Below, piece after piece: positions 26,126 to 34,971 of a DNA stretch of 60,112 nucleotides (positions are counted from its first letter, which is position 1; every line of letters begins with the position of its first letter). The translations under genes and the position numbers were made by a program. The DNA is taken from the NCBI RefSeq assembly GCF_938030145.1, contig NZ_CALHGM010000017.1:1-60112 (forward strand), given 5' to 3'. The notes under the pieces were generated by a model. That model was not told where the DNA came from and did no database searches. It worked only from the letters and a program-made list of their open reading frames with translations. This DNA is from an uncultured Campylobacter sp. (GTDB lineage: Bacteria; Campylobacterota; Campylobacteria; Campylobacterales; Campylobacteraceae).

Positions 26126-26755
26126 TTGCTTAAAAAATTAATCTTTTGTTTATTGCCGCTATTTGCGACTGCTAGCTGGGAAGAGGTCGCCGTAAAGGGG
26201 CTGGACGTGATGTTTAGTGCGGGCGCGGGCGATGGCGAAAATTTTAAAAGCTCGCTAAGCACTCTGATCGAGCGCGCCGCAAATGAATACGAACGCGCTG
26301 GCGTACAGGATTACGAGCTCGATCTGCCTAGCTACATTACCGAGCGCGCGGGCAAAAAAAGTATCGCCGTGCAGAATATGCAAAGGCTGGCGAGCAAGAA
26401 GCTAAGTCTTGCCGTAGAGCCGATCAAAAAGCTTGTACTGGCTAAAATAAAAGATATGTCCGAAGCCGATACTAAGGCGGTAATGAGCGGCGAGGTGCTA
26501 TTTAGCCACTATCTGCGCACCAACGCCTTTGATGAAATTTACGAAATCATTCGCCCTTTGGCACGTGAACTAGGAGCCGATGCGAGCTTTGCTAAAAGCT
26601 TTAAAAGTGCCGTCGGACGCGAGCCTGGAGACGATTTTAGTAGCGAATTCAGCAGCGCCTTTATCAACGAAAGTTTCGATTTTTTAAGTAAAAACGAAAG
26701 GGAGTTTCGTAAAAACTCGGGCGCGATTTTAAACGCCATAAAGACGATCAGATAG
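26126..26755 (+). CDS. Secreted protein of unknown function
   Basis: 209 residues with an N-terminal signal peptide (KKLIFCLLPLFATA). The mature protein is mostly helical, with central segments QNMQRLASKKLSLAVEPIKK and SGEVLFSHYLRTNAFDEIY. It resembles the layout of DUF4197 proteins (helical, periplasmic, a conserved TxYF-like segment), but I am not confident of that family. The TTG at 26126 follows a GGGAAAAA ribosome site. It is divergent from mntP with about 85 bp between, and is followed after 43 bp by the EamA transporter. Confidence 0.75.
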   Translation: MLKKLIFCLLPLFATASWEEVAVKGLDVMFSAGAGDGENFKSSLSTLIERAANEYERAGVQDYELDLPSYITERAGKKSIAVQNMQRLASKKLSLAVEPIKKLVLAKIKDMSEADTKAVMSGEVLFSHYLRTNAFDEIYEIIRPLARELGADASFAKSFKSAVGREPGDDFSSEFSSAFINESFDFLSKNEREFRKNSGAILNAIKTIR

Positions 26756-26798
26756 GCGCGACCGCACTAAAATCTCGGCGAAATTTTACTTTAAATTT

Positions 26799-28628
26799 AT
26801 GAAAAATTCTATCTCGGAGCTCGCGGAAAATTTTAATTCAAAATCCGCTTTAAATTTTATCTCAAATCAGGCGTGCGAGCGCACGAAAAACACAGCGCCC
26901 GGCGGTAAGGTAAATTTCGCTCCCGCTCCCTACCTCAAAAGAAATTTCAAATTTCAAGACGCGGCCGCCGAGTTAAATTTTATGAGCGTGCGAAATTTAA
27001 AATTTTATCCCGCTTCGGCCGGTCTCGCCGCGCGCAATAGTGCCTCGGTCGGTTTTGCCGTGCACAGTCTCGTAGCGCCCTATTCCGCTCCGCGCGTCAG
27101 AAATATCGAAAAAAAAGTTGCTTTAAATTTTGCGGCTCTTGTGCTAAATTTGAAGTCCGCGCAAATTCTAAGCTGCGCCGAAAACAAAGCTTTAAATTCC
27201 GCAAAAGTCTCCGCAATAAATCCTTGCGAAAATTCCGCAAAAAATTTCAAACGAAATTTTATGGGAAATTCCACTCATAGCGGCGCAAATAGCGCGAGTT
27301 TGCTAAGCCGTGTAAGCGTCGTAGACGAGCCAAATTTAAGTCCCGCAAAAAGCCTTGATGCAGCTCATACGCGACGCTTAAAGAAAAATTTTACCGAGGT
27401 CATTGCAAGCGGCCACGGCTCTGCTCATACGCCGCAGAGCTTTGGATTGAAAAATTTTAAGGCGCGGAATTTTGCGAAGAAATCTAATTCGGCAGAGAAT
27501 TCTAGCTCCGCTCGAAGCTTAAATTCCGCGCAGAATTTCGATTTCGCGCAAAGCTCTGATTCTACGCAGAGCCCTGCTGCTGCGCAAAATTCTGCCTCTA
27601 CGCAAAACTGCACGCAAAGCTCGAATTCCGCGCAGAGTTTCGGGCAAAATTCTAATTCCGTTCAAAGCCATGCGCAAAATTCCGTTCCGCCTAGCAGGCT
27701 GTGGGATCTGGGGCTACTTTTCGTGGCGATCGTTTGGGGATGCACTTTCGTGCCGGTTCAGCGCGCGCTGCATAGCGGCGACGTTTTTAGCTTTTTATTT
27801 TGGCGCTTTTTGGCGGCGAGCATTTTTACCTACCTCGCCTGCCTGCGCTTCGGCGTCAAATTTGACCGCGGCACGATAGGGCGGGGCGTGTTTTGCGGGC
27901 TGATGCTGTTTTGCGATTTTTCCTGCCAGACCATAGCGCTTGATTATGCGCTCTCCTCGACGGTGGCGTTCATTTTGGGGCTAAATGTCGTCATCGTGCC
28001 CTTTTTGATGCTTGCGTTCTTCGGCAAAAAGGTCGGTGCGAGCGCCTTTGGCGGCGCAGTCGTGGCGCTTTTGGGGCTGTATTTTTTAAGCGGAGCAAGC
28101 GGCGCGGTGGGATTTGGCATAGGCGAGCGGTTGACGTTAATCTCGGCGTTTGCTTACGCGCTTCACATCGTCTTTACCGGCGTCTGCGCGCGCAAAAGCA
28201 ATCTCTACGGCTTTGTGATCGTGCAGTTTATCTGCGTCTGCGTCTGTGCGCTGATCGCGGCGGTTTTCACTCCGCACGCGGAATTTGAGGGCGAGATAAA
28301 GGTACTTGGAAATTTGATCTTTTCGCCGAGTTTCGACTTCGTTTTTGCGCTGGTTTTGACCTCGATCTTTGCCACCGTTGCGGCGTTTGTGATCCAAACG
28401 ATGGCGCAAAACCGCGGCGTAAGCGAGATAAAAACGGTGCTGATTTTCGCGCTAGAGCCCGTAAGCGCGGGCATTATGGGGTATGCTTTCGGCGAGAAGC
28501 TAAGCGCGCTTCAAATTTTGGGTGCGGCGCTGATACTCACGGGCATCCTGCTTAGCGAGCTGGGTGGGCTTTTAGGCGCGAAGTTTGCTAAAGATCGAGC
28601 TTACGAAAAAGCAGACCGAGGCGACTAG
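26799..28628 (+). CDS. EamA-family (DMT) transporter with a ~300-residue repetitive N-terminal extension
   Basis: The C-terminal ~300 residues (from about 304, LWDLGLLFVAIVWGCTF) are a normal ten-helix drug/metabolite transporter with two EamA halves. The first 300 residues are hydrophilic, rich in N, S, A, K and Q, and built from short repeats: 6-residue xxAQNS-like units at about 235-300 (DFAQSS, DSTQSP, AAAQNS, ASTQNC), and NFxxK/LNF words earlier. No stop interrupts the frame. The nearest in-frame Met before the transporter is about 150 residues upstream and has no ribosome site, so the extension is probably translated if the transporter is made. The ATG at 26799 also lacks a clear Shine-Dalgarno sequence. 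The 3' end overlaps the convergent znuB gene by 57 bp. Confidence 0.8.
   Translation: MKNSISELAENFNSKSALNFISNQACERTKNTAPGGKVNFAPAPYLKRNFKFQDAAAELNFMSVRNLKFYPASAGLAARNSASVGFAVHSLVAPYSAPRVRNIEKKVALNFAALVLNLKSAQILSCAENKALNSAKVSAINPCENSAKNFKRNFMGNSTHSGANSASLLSRVSVVDEPNLSPAKSLDAAHTRRLKKNFTEVIASGHGSAHTPQSFGLKNFKARNFAKKSNSAENSSSARSLNSAQNFDFAQSSDSTQSPAAAQNSASTQNCTQSSNSAQSFGQNSNSVQSHAQNSVPPSRLWDLGLLFVAIVWGCTFVPVQRALHSGDVFSFLFWRFLAASIFTYLACLRFGVKFDRGTIGRGVFCGLMLFCDFSCQTIALDYALSSTVAFILGLNVVIVPFLMLAFFGKKVGASAFGGAVVALLGLYFLSGASGAVGFGIGERLTLISAFAYALHIVFTGVCARKSNLYGFVIVQFICVCVCALIAAVFTPHAEFEGEIKVLGNLIFSPSFDFVFALVLTSIFATVAAFVIQTMAQNRGVSEIKTVLIFALEPVSAGIMGYAFGEKLSALQILGAALILTGILLSELGGLLGAKFAKDRAYEKADRGD
27484..27700 (+). 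repeat. 18-bp coding repeat array in the EamA extension
   Basis: About ten to twelve degenerate units of roughly 18 bp (some 12 bp) encode xxAQxS-type hexapeptides. Typical DNA is AATTCCGCGCAGA or close variants, so the array is dense in RAATTY words. The reverse strand is also open here, showing the repeat lies in the DNA and not just the protein. Confidence 0.75.
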
Positions 28629-29375
28629 GATGATCGAAGCGCCGCTGGTTAGATTGAGCTTAAAGCTCAAAATAAGCCCCGCCGCGCAGAAAAGCGCCGA
28701 TAGCGCGCAGCTTATCGCCATCATCGAGCCTAAGTTTTTTGAAATTTTTTCGGCGATAAAGGGCGGGATCGTCATCAGCGAGATCACTAAGATTAGTCCT
28801 ACAATCTGAATCGACGCGACCACCGCGAGGCTCGCCATTACCACGAGGACGTAGTAAAAGACGCTCGTATTTACTCCGCGCAGCAGGGCGAATTCCTTAT
28901 CGAAGCTGATCGCTAAAAACTGCCTATAAAAGCACGCCGTAAGCGCCGCAAATGCCGCGCCGCAAATGCCGATGAAGATCAAATTTTCATGATTTATCGC
29001 TAGGATCGAGCCGAACAGAAAGCTCATCAGATCGGATTTGTATCCAGGCGTAAGATCGGCGAAGATTATCCCCAAAGCCATTCCAAACGCCCATATCGCG
29101 CCGATTACGGCGTCGAAGCGCTCGGTATTTCGTAGTGTGACGTAGGCAATGAGTAGCCCCAAAAACAGCGCAAATACGCTAGCTCCCAGCACGGGCGAGA
29201 TGCCTAAAAATAGCGCGATGCCGATGCCGCCGTATGCGCCGTGCGCGATACCACCTGCTATGAAGCTCATGCGATTTATCACGACTAAAGAGCCCACGAC
29301 GCCGCAGACTATACTGACCAAAAGCCCGCCGAGTAGGGCGTTTTGCATGAAATCGTAAGATAAAATTTCAGCCAT
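28572..29375 (-). CDS. znuB: Zinc/manganese-type ABC transporter permease
   Basis: A 267-residue, eight- or nine-helix permease of the ABC-3 family (ZnuB/MntB). The conserved GIAHGAYGGIGIALFLG segment near residues 40-60 is diagnostic. The frame continues upstream to 29423, but the family start MAEILSYDFMQNALLGG at 29375 overlaps the ATPase stop by 8 bp. Its 3' end runs 57 bp into the convergent EamA gene. The binding protein (znuA) is not adjacent. Zn2+ is the likely substrate, though Mn2+ or Fe2+ cannot be excluded. Confidence 0.85.
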   Translation of the reverse strand: MAEILSYDFMQNALLGGLLVSIVCGVVGSLVVINRMSFIAGGIAHGAYGGIGIALFLGISPVLGASVFALFLGLLIAYVTLRNTERFDAVIGAIWAFGMALGIIFADLTPGYKSDLMSFLFGSILAINHENLIFIGICGAAFAALTACFYRQFLAISFDKEFALLRGVNTSVFYYVLVVMASLAVVASIQIVGLILVISLMTIPPFIAEKISKNLGSMMAISCALSALFCAAGLILSFKLNLTSGASIILVASVCFFVSSIFSKLRA

Positions 29376-30135
29376 TTTTGCACTCCTTGCAGCAGCATTC
29401 GTTAAGCGCGAGATCGACGGCACAAAAGTGCCCGTGTTCGCGTCGCAAGTGATCTAAAAATTCCGCTCTGCCTCCCGGATCGATCTCGTGAGTGTGCGCC
29501 GAGCCGTTTGCGACGTAAAGAGCGCGGTTTGCGTAGTTTAGCGCGAGCTGCACGTCGTGGCTGATTAGAATTATGCCGCAGCCGCCTTCGTTTAGGGATT
29601 TTAAAAGCTCGTAAATTTGAACCTGCCCCATCGTGTCTATGCTCGCTAGCGGCTCGTCAAGAAGTAAAATTTTAGCCTTCGCGCACAGCGCCCGCGCGAT
29701 GTAAACGCGCTGTCTTTGTCCGCCGCTAAGCTCGCTGATACGGCAGTCTGCAAGGTCTTGCATGCCTACGCGCCCCAGGGCTTGCATGGCTTGCTCGCGC
29801 TCGGATTTAGAGTAAAAGCCGAAAATTTTCTTATCTATCAGCCCCATTAAAACGACTTCGAGTACGCTTATGGGAAAGCTTTTGTTTATCGCGATGAACT
29901 GCGGCACGTAGCCCATTTGCGCTCTGGCAAGCGCGGGCGATCTGCCTAAAATTTCGATCGTGCCCGAGCTTGGTTGCAGCAGCCCCAAAAGCAGCTTCAA
30001 AAGGGTGCTTTTGCCGCCGCCGTTGGGCCCGAAAATCGCTAAAAAATCGCGCAGCTCGTAGCTTAGGTTTATATCTTTTAAAATTTCGCGTTTTTCGTAA
30101 GCAAAGTTTAAATTTTTTATCGTCACGTCCGCCAT
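29368..30135 (-). CDS. znuC: Zinc/manganese-type ABC transporter ATP-binding protein
   Basis: About 255 residues with Walker A GPNGGGKST, signature LSGGQRQRVY, Walker B ILLLDEP and switch His ILISHD. Start at MADVTIKNLNFAY, preceded by AAAGGGCG; a longer frame to 30198 lacks support. The C-terminal tail is unusual: EHGHFCAVDLALNECC then CKECKNG, holding two His and four Cys in the last 25 residues, suggesting a metal-sensing or metal-binding tail. Coupled to the permease by an 8 bp overlap. Confidence 0.88.
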   Translation of the reverse strand: MADVTIKNLNFAYEKREILKDINLSYELRDFLAIFGPNGGGKSTLLKLLLGLLQPSSGTIEILGRSPALARAQMGYVPQFIAINKSFPISVLEVVLMGLIDKKIFGFYSKSEREQAMQALGRVGMQDLADCRISELSGGQRQRVYIARALCAKAKILLLDEPLASIDTMGQVQIYELLKSLNEGGCGIILISHDVQLALNYANRALYVANGSAHTHEIDPGGRAEFLDHLRREHGHFCAVDLALNECCCKECKNG

Positions 30136-30234
30136 GAACGCCCTTTCGCCTAGATTTTGAAAGCATTTATTATAGCCCAAATTCGGAAAAATTGCCAAAT
30201 TTTGCTATTATTACAAAAAATTTAAAGGCGAGCG

Positions 30235-31149
30235 GTGGAGAAAATCGGCGAAAAATCAGATGAAAATAGCTGGGATAAAAAGTCCGAAAGTTACGCCAAA
30301 TTTAGCGGCGAGCCGGGCAGTTTCGGTAAGCGGGTGTTTGAGATACTGCGCGGCTGGGGCGTGAGCTTTGCGGGCAAAAGCGTGCTCGACGTGGGCGCCG
30401 GTACGGGGGTTTACTCGCTGTATCTCGCGTCGCTGGGCGCTAAAGTAACGGCGATCGATAGCTCGGAAGGGATGCTGCGCGAGCTAAGGCGCAGCGCGGA
30501 GGAGTTTGGCATTAGCTTGCAAAACGTATTAAATTTAAGCTTTGCGGAGTTTTGCGAGTGGCTGAGCCGCGATGGTTTTGCAGACGCGGCAGGCGAAAAT
30601 TTTAAAATTTATCCACGCTCGCAAAGTGAAATTTCAAACTCGCAAGCTCAAGAAAGCGCCGCGCAGGCTTTAAATTTAAAAGACGCTGCGAGCAAAAGCT
30701 GCGAAAGCGAAAATTTAAAAATTCCCGCAGTTTTTGACATCGCGTTTCTTACGATGAGCCCCGCGCTAAAAAGCACGGAGGATTTTGAGGCGTTTTTGGC
30801 TTTGGGCGAGCGCAAAATTTATCTAAACTGGGCGAGCGAGCGCAATTCATCAATGCTAGCGCCGCTGTTTGAGCGTTTCGGCACAGGAGCTAAAAGACTT
30901 GCTACCGCCGCCGAAAAGTTCGAGGCGCTACTAAAGACGCGCGACATCAAATTTAAAAGCGAAATTTTAACCGAGAGGCGCGAGCAAAAACGTAGCCTGC
31001 AAGAAGCGGTGCAAAACGCCGCGTGGCACCTATATATGGACGGCGCAGAGGCTAGCGAGCGCGAGATCGAGGAGCTTTTGAAAAAGCGGGCTAAAGGCGG
31101 GATGATAAGCGATGAGATCGAAGCGAGCTTTAAGCTGTTTTATATTTAG
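30235..31149 (+). CDS. Class I SAM-dependent methyltransferase with a low-complexity insert
   Basis: 304 residues. Motif I VLDVGAGTGVYSLYLASLG then VTAID is clear (about residues 50-75). Between the motif-II/III region and the IAFLTMSPALKS segment lies a hydrophilic, low-complexity insert (about residues 118-163) with SNSQAQESAAQALNL and several AAATTT-type words. Methyltransferases of this type in other Campylobacter are roughly 240-260 residues, which fits the insert being extra. GTG start at 30235 after AAAGG. The 3' end overlaps the cytochrome gene by 38 bp, out of frame. Confidence 0.82.
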   Translation: MEKIGEKSDENSWDKKSESYAKFSGEPGSFGKRVFEILRGWGVSFAGKSVLDVGAGTGVYSLYLASLGAKVTAIDSSEGMLRELRRSAEEFGISLQNVLNLSFAEFCEWLSRDGFADAAGENFKIYPRSQSEISNSQAQESAAQALNLKDAASKSCESENLKIPAVFDIAFLTMSPALKSTEDFEAFLALGERKIYLNWASERNSSMLAPLFERFGTGAKRLATAAEKFEALLKTRDIKFKSEILTERREQKRSLQEAVQNAAWHLYMDGAEASEREIEELLKKRAKGGMISDEIEASFKLFYI

Positions 31150-31984
31150 CCTGGCGCCGCTTTTGGGGCTTTGCGGCAATCTTTTTACGCCGCTTGAGAT
31201 GCCTAAATATGACCCGCAAAAAGCGCAGTTGGGAGCAAAAATTTTTTCGGACGTGAGATTTAGCCGCAAAGCTCGCTCCTGCGAGAGCTGCCATAACTTC
31301 TATCTAAACGACTCAGGCGCTTCGGTGCGAGACGGGCGGGTGCCTACGCTCATCAATTCCTATTATTTCGATCGGTATCTGGGCGATTATAATTTCGAGG
31401 GTTTTGAGGCGCGGATCGCGGCGTCGGTCTTTGGCGAGAATGAACTGGATGCGAGCGAAGATAAAATTTTAGAGCTTATTAGGAAGAATTTAGCCTACAA
31501 GCAGGCTTTTGAAAGTGCTTACGGCGAGGCGAATACAGCGAACTTCATTGATGCGTTGAAGGAATTTTTAAAGTCCAAAACGGCGATAAATTCCAAATTT
31601 GACCGATTTTTGCGTGGCGAGGTTAAGCTAAATGATGCCGAATATAACGGATATGTGCTTTTTGTACGGCTGTGCTCGGCATGTCACAACGGCGTTAGCC
31701 TAGGCACCGGCAGCTTTACTAAAATTCGCCCAAGCGCGGAAGAGGAGGATGTGCCTAGGCATAGGCTCACTTCCGATGGATTTGAGCTGCGCCGCGTGCC
31801 TAGCTTGCGCAATATCACGCAAACCGCGCCTTACGTAAACGGGCAGACGGATTTGCGTCTTGCGGTGCGGCAGATCGCAAAGGATCTGCTAAAATACGAT
31901 CTTAGCGATGAGGAGCTTGATGCTTTGATGAGCTTTTTAGCTACGCTTAAAGGCGATATGACGGAGGCGCAGGATGAAAGATAA
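31112..31984 (+). CDS. Di-haem cytochrome c peroxidase-family protein
   Basis: A 290-residue periplasmic cytochrome with a signal peptide (hydrophobic core to about residue 21) and two haem sites, C57-x2-C60-H61 and C188-x2-C191-H192. The conserved N-terminal QLGAKIFSDVRFSRKARSC and C-terminal SLRNITQTAPYVNG segments fit the CcpA/MauG family, which reduces hydrogen peroxide with electrons from small cytochromes. Start is inside the preceding gene (38 bp overlap). The stop overlaps the next gene by 11 bp, so all three are translationally linked. Confidence 0.9.
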   Translation: MRSKRALSCFIFSLAPLLGLCGNLFTPLEMPKYDPQKAQLGAKIFSDVRFSRKARSCESCHNFYLNDSGASVRDGRVPTLINSYYFDRYLGDYNFEGFEARIAASVFGENELDASEDKILELIRKNLAYKQAFESAYGEANTANFIDALKEFLKSKTAINSKFDRFLRGEVKLNDAEYNGYVLFVRLCSACHNGVSLGTGSFTKIRPSAEEEDVPRHRLTSDGFELRRVPSLRNITQTAPYVNGQTDLRLAVRQIAKDLLKYDLSDEELDALMSFLATLKGDMTEAQDER

Positions 31985-34394
31985 GATAATGTGGGCTTTG
32001 ATGGTGGGGATTATGATATTAGGCATAATCATCGCCGGGAATTATTTCTCGTCGCTAAGAGATGTAGCGAGATTTAGCACGATTTCGCGCGAGCTAGCTT
32101 TGATCGATAACGCCGATAACCGCTTAAATATATTATTTGATGCAAAGATCGCAAGAAGGGACTTTTCGATTGCAAATGCCGATATGCGCGGCATCTATCA
32201 AGTGCTGCAAGCTCTGCAAAAAGATAAAATCATCGATAAAATCGGACTTAGCGGCGATGTGCGCGCGATCGGAAGCGCTTTTAGCGATAAAATTTCGCTT
32301 TTGGACGAGCTTGGGGCTTTAAATTCGCAGAATTTAATCCTTTTTCAAAGTCTGCAGCAAAAATTTTTATCCAGTGGCGCAAATGCGCAAAGAGCAAATC
32401 TCTACTCTCAAATTTTAGGGCTTAATTATAAAAATCGCTCCGAGATCTCTGCTTTAAAAAGTGCGCTAGAAAGCGCAGATGCGTCAAGCCCCGACGAAGC
32501 TGCGTTTATAGGAATCGCACGGCAAATTTTAAGGAATTTCGAGCGTCAAAATATCATCGTAAGCGATAATCTCTCGTTGCTCAACGAGCGCTTCGCAAGT
32601 CTGCGCGAGCGATTTTCTTACGCTAGTGAGGAATTCTACGGCTCGTTTATGCAAATGACGATGCTTTACACGGCGGTGTTTTTGTCGTTTTTACTGCTTA
32701 CTTACATCATAAATTCCGATGCTTTGCGTAGTAAACGCGCCCTCGCACCCTATCGCGCGCTATGCGAGGAGGCAGGCGAAGCGATAGTTTTAGCAGATCA
32801 GAGCTTTAAAATTTTATACGCTAATAAAAGCGCGCTTAGCTTAAGCGGCTACGAACAAAACGAGCTGGAAGGGAGCGATCTTGGAGTTTTGATGCCCAAA
32901 GATAAGGGGACCGAACTTCCTACGATGGTAAATAAAAGCGCCAAAGATACGCGCCTGCTCCGTAAAAACGGCGAACTAGCCGATGTGAGCCTAAGGCTAG
33001 CAAATATCGCCACCGCATCCAAGCCGCCGCTATATGCGCTTTACGCTCATGACATCGGCGAGCGCGAGATTATGAAGCTAGCTCTTGCGAACGCGAAGGA
33101 GAGCTTAAACAATCAAGTCTATATCGATCATCTTACGGGCCAGGGCAACGAAGCAGCGCTATACGAGCTAATAAACGCCGAAAAAACGGGCGTAGCGATC
33201 TACATAACTATCGTAAATTTTGCAAATTTACGGCTTTTTTACAAGGCGGAGACGACGAATGAAATTCTGCGCTCCTTTGCGCGCACGCTTGCAATGTGTA
33301 TCGAATCGCATGAGATCAAAGCTAGTATCTTTCGCATCCAATCGGATGAGTTTTGCCTATTTTACGAGGGACTAAATGTCGCGCGCGACGTGGAGATCAT
33401 AAATAAATACTTCACCGACAAGGTTTTTAATCTCCATACGACCGAGGGCTTTGCCTCCGCGCCTTTAAATATCACGATGGGCGTGAGCGAGCGTGCAGAC
33501 GTAGCGGGCGGCGCAAATAGGGTCTTTCAGGCGGTTATGGCGATGTATGAGGCGCAGAGCAAAAACGAGCACGTGGGCTTTTACTCGCGTCCAAATGCGA
33601 TTGAGGAAAAATATCTGCAAAATCAGATTATGATCAACACTATTCAAAACGCGATCAAGAAAAATCAAGTCTTTGTGCTTGTCCAGCCCATATTTGATAT
33701 CACCCACCGCGATCCTAGTGGTAACACCTACGGCACCGAGGGCGGTGATTATGTCCCGTTAGTATATGAAATTCTAATCCGTCTAATCGACCGCTCGGGC
33801 AAGACGCGCTGCCCGGGTGAGTTTATCGATATCGCAAAACAAACCTCGCTCTACATACCGCTAACTCAGGTAGTAATAAACGAAGCTTTTCGCTTGCTAG
33901 ACCGCTTCGCGGGAACTTGCTTTAGCATAAATCTTTCATATTTTGACATCGCAAACGAAGGTATCAAGGAGCTTTTAGAGCGCAAGCTCGCATCTAGCCC
34001 AAATGCTTCAAATTTATTTATTGAAATTTTAGAAAGCGAGGAATTTGACGATTACGAGAGCCTACGCAGCTTCATCGCCGTAGCCAAAAACTACGGCTGC
34101 AAGGTCGCAATAGACGATTTTGGCAGCGGATACTCCAACTACTATAGAATTTTAACGCTCGACGTGGATTACATAAAGATCGACGGAGCGCTCATCAAAA
34201 ACATCGCAAACGACAAAAACTCGCGCGCTATCGTCGAAACTATCGCTAACTTCGCGCGCAAGCAGGGCTACGAGCTCATCGCCGAATACGTAGAAAACCA
34301 CGAAATTTCAATCATCTTAGAAGAGATGGGGATTAAATATATGCAAGGCTACTTCTACAGCAAACCGATGGAGCCTTCGAGGATAAAATTCTAA
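31974..34394 (+). CDS. Membrane PAS-GGDEF-EAL protein (likely c-di-GMP phosphodiesterase)
   Basis: 806 residues. A periplasmic sensor segment lies between membrane helices at about 6-24 and 222-244, then a PAS domain (about 258-360), a GGDEF domain (about 380-530) and an EAL domain (about 545-800). The GGDEF signature is degraded to RIQSDEF (GG changed to QS), so the cyclase is probably inactive or regulatory. The EAL motif reads YEILIR with NLSYFDI, FIEILESE, DDFGSGYS, YIKIDG and AEYVEN, keeping all the usual metal and catalytic acids. So it likely degrades c-di-GMP. Its start overlaps the peroxidase gene by 11 bp, linking it to periplasmic redox stress. Confidence 0.9.
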   Translation: MKDKIMWALMVGIMILGIIIAGNYFSSLRDVARFSTISRELALIDNADNRLNILFDAKIARRDFSIANADMRGIYQVLQALQKDKIIDKIGLSGDVRAIGSAFSDKISLLDELGALNSQNLILFQSLQQKFLSSGANAQRANLYSQILGLNYKNRSEISALKSALESADASSPDEAAFIGIARQILRNFERQNIIVSDNLSLLNERFASLRERFSYASEEFYGSFMQMTMLYTAVFLSFLLLTYIINSDALRSKRALAPYRALCEEAGEAIVLADQSFKILYANKSALSLSGYEQNELEGSDLGVLMPKDKGTELPTMVNKSAKDTRLLRKNGELADVSLRLANIATASKPPLYALYAHDIGEREIMKLALANAKESLNNQVYIDHLTGQGNEAALYELINAEKTGVAIYITIVNFANLRLFYKAETTNEILRSFARTLAMCIESHEIKASIFRIQSDEFCLFYEGLNVARDVEIINKYFTDKVFNLHTTEGFASAPLNITMGVSERADVAGGANRVFQAVMAMYEAQSKNEHVGFYSRPNAIEEKYLQNQIMINTIQNAIKKNQVFVLVQPIFDITHRDPSGNTYGTEGGDYVPLVYEILIRLIDRSGKTRCPGEFIDIAKQTSLYIPLTQVVINEAFRLLDRFAGTCFSINLSYFDIANEGIKELLERKLASSPNASNLFIEILESEEFDDYESLRSFIAVAKNYGCKVAIDDFGSGYSNYYRILTLDVDYIKIDGALIKNIANDKNSRAIVETIANFARKQGYELIAEYVENHEISIILEEMGIKYMQGYFYSKPMEPSRIKF

Positions 34395-34971
34395 CTCATC
34401 TCGCCGCGACTTTATAGCCCGCCTCTTTAAATTTATAGCCCAAAGATCGCCTTCGTAAGGCGATAAATTTTGATTTAGCAAGCTGCTGCTTTAATACGAA
34501 ATTTATCTTGGTAAATACTACGCGGTTTTATCGCGAACTTATGGCGCGCCTTATAGCTAGGATTGGCTTGGCAAATGAAGTGAGAGCTAAATTTAAAATT
34601 TGATAGCAGATTTATGGATGAAATTTTGCGAAGTTCAAAATTTTAAAATTCCAAGCCGTAGAATTTTAAAATTTGAAATGCGCGAGCTGCAAATTTAAGG
34701 CTAAATTTTAAAATTCCGTAGCGATAAAATTTTAAATTCCGCGCCTTAAACCCGCCTGCAAATTTTAAAATTTTATGGCGCAAATTTTCAATTCATTCAT
34801 ATAATAAACATTTCGCGCGAACTTTACAAAATAAAAATTTTAACGAGCTTCGCTCTAATTAGCGATAGAGCTTTCAAATGCAGGCGGAATTTTTAAGTGC
34901 AAACTTTCTTGCTTTCAGCGAGAATGAGCTTAAATTTTAGGCTTTAGCGCATTAGCTCAAGCAAATTCGCC
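34395..34971. repeat. Gene-free gap saturated with RAATTY words
   Basis: No gene is supported. By hand I count roughly two dozen RAATTY hexamers (AAATTT, AAATTC, GAATTT) in 577 bases, often as double words such as AAATTTTAAAATT. At this composition only one or two would be expected by chance. Confidence 0.7.

Noticed and set aside
26799..27700. Separate secreted or surface protein gene in front of the EamA transporter
   Set aside because: There is no stop or start boundary between the repetitive part and the transporter and no signal peptide, so it is treated as one frame.
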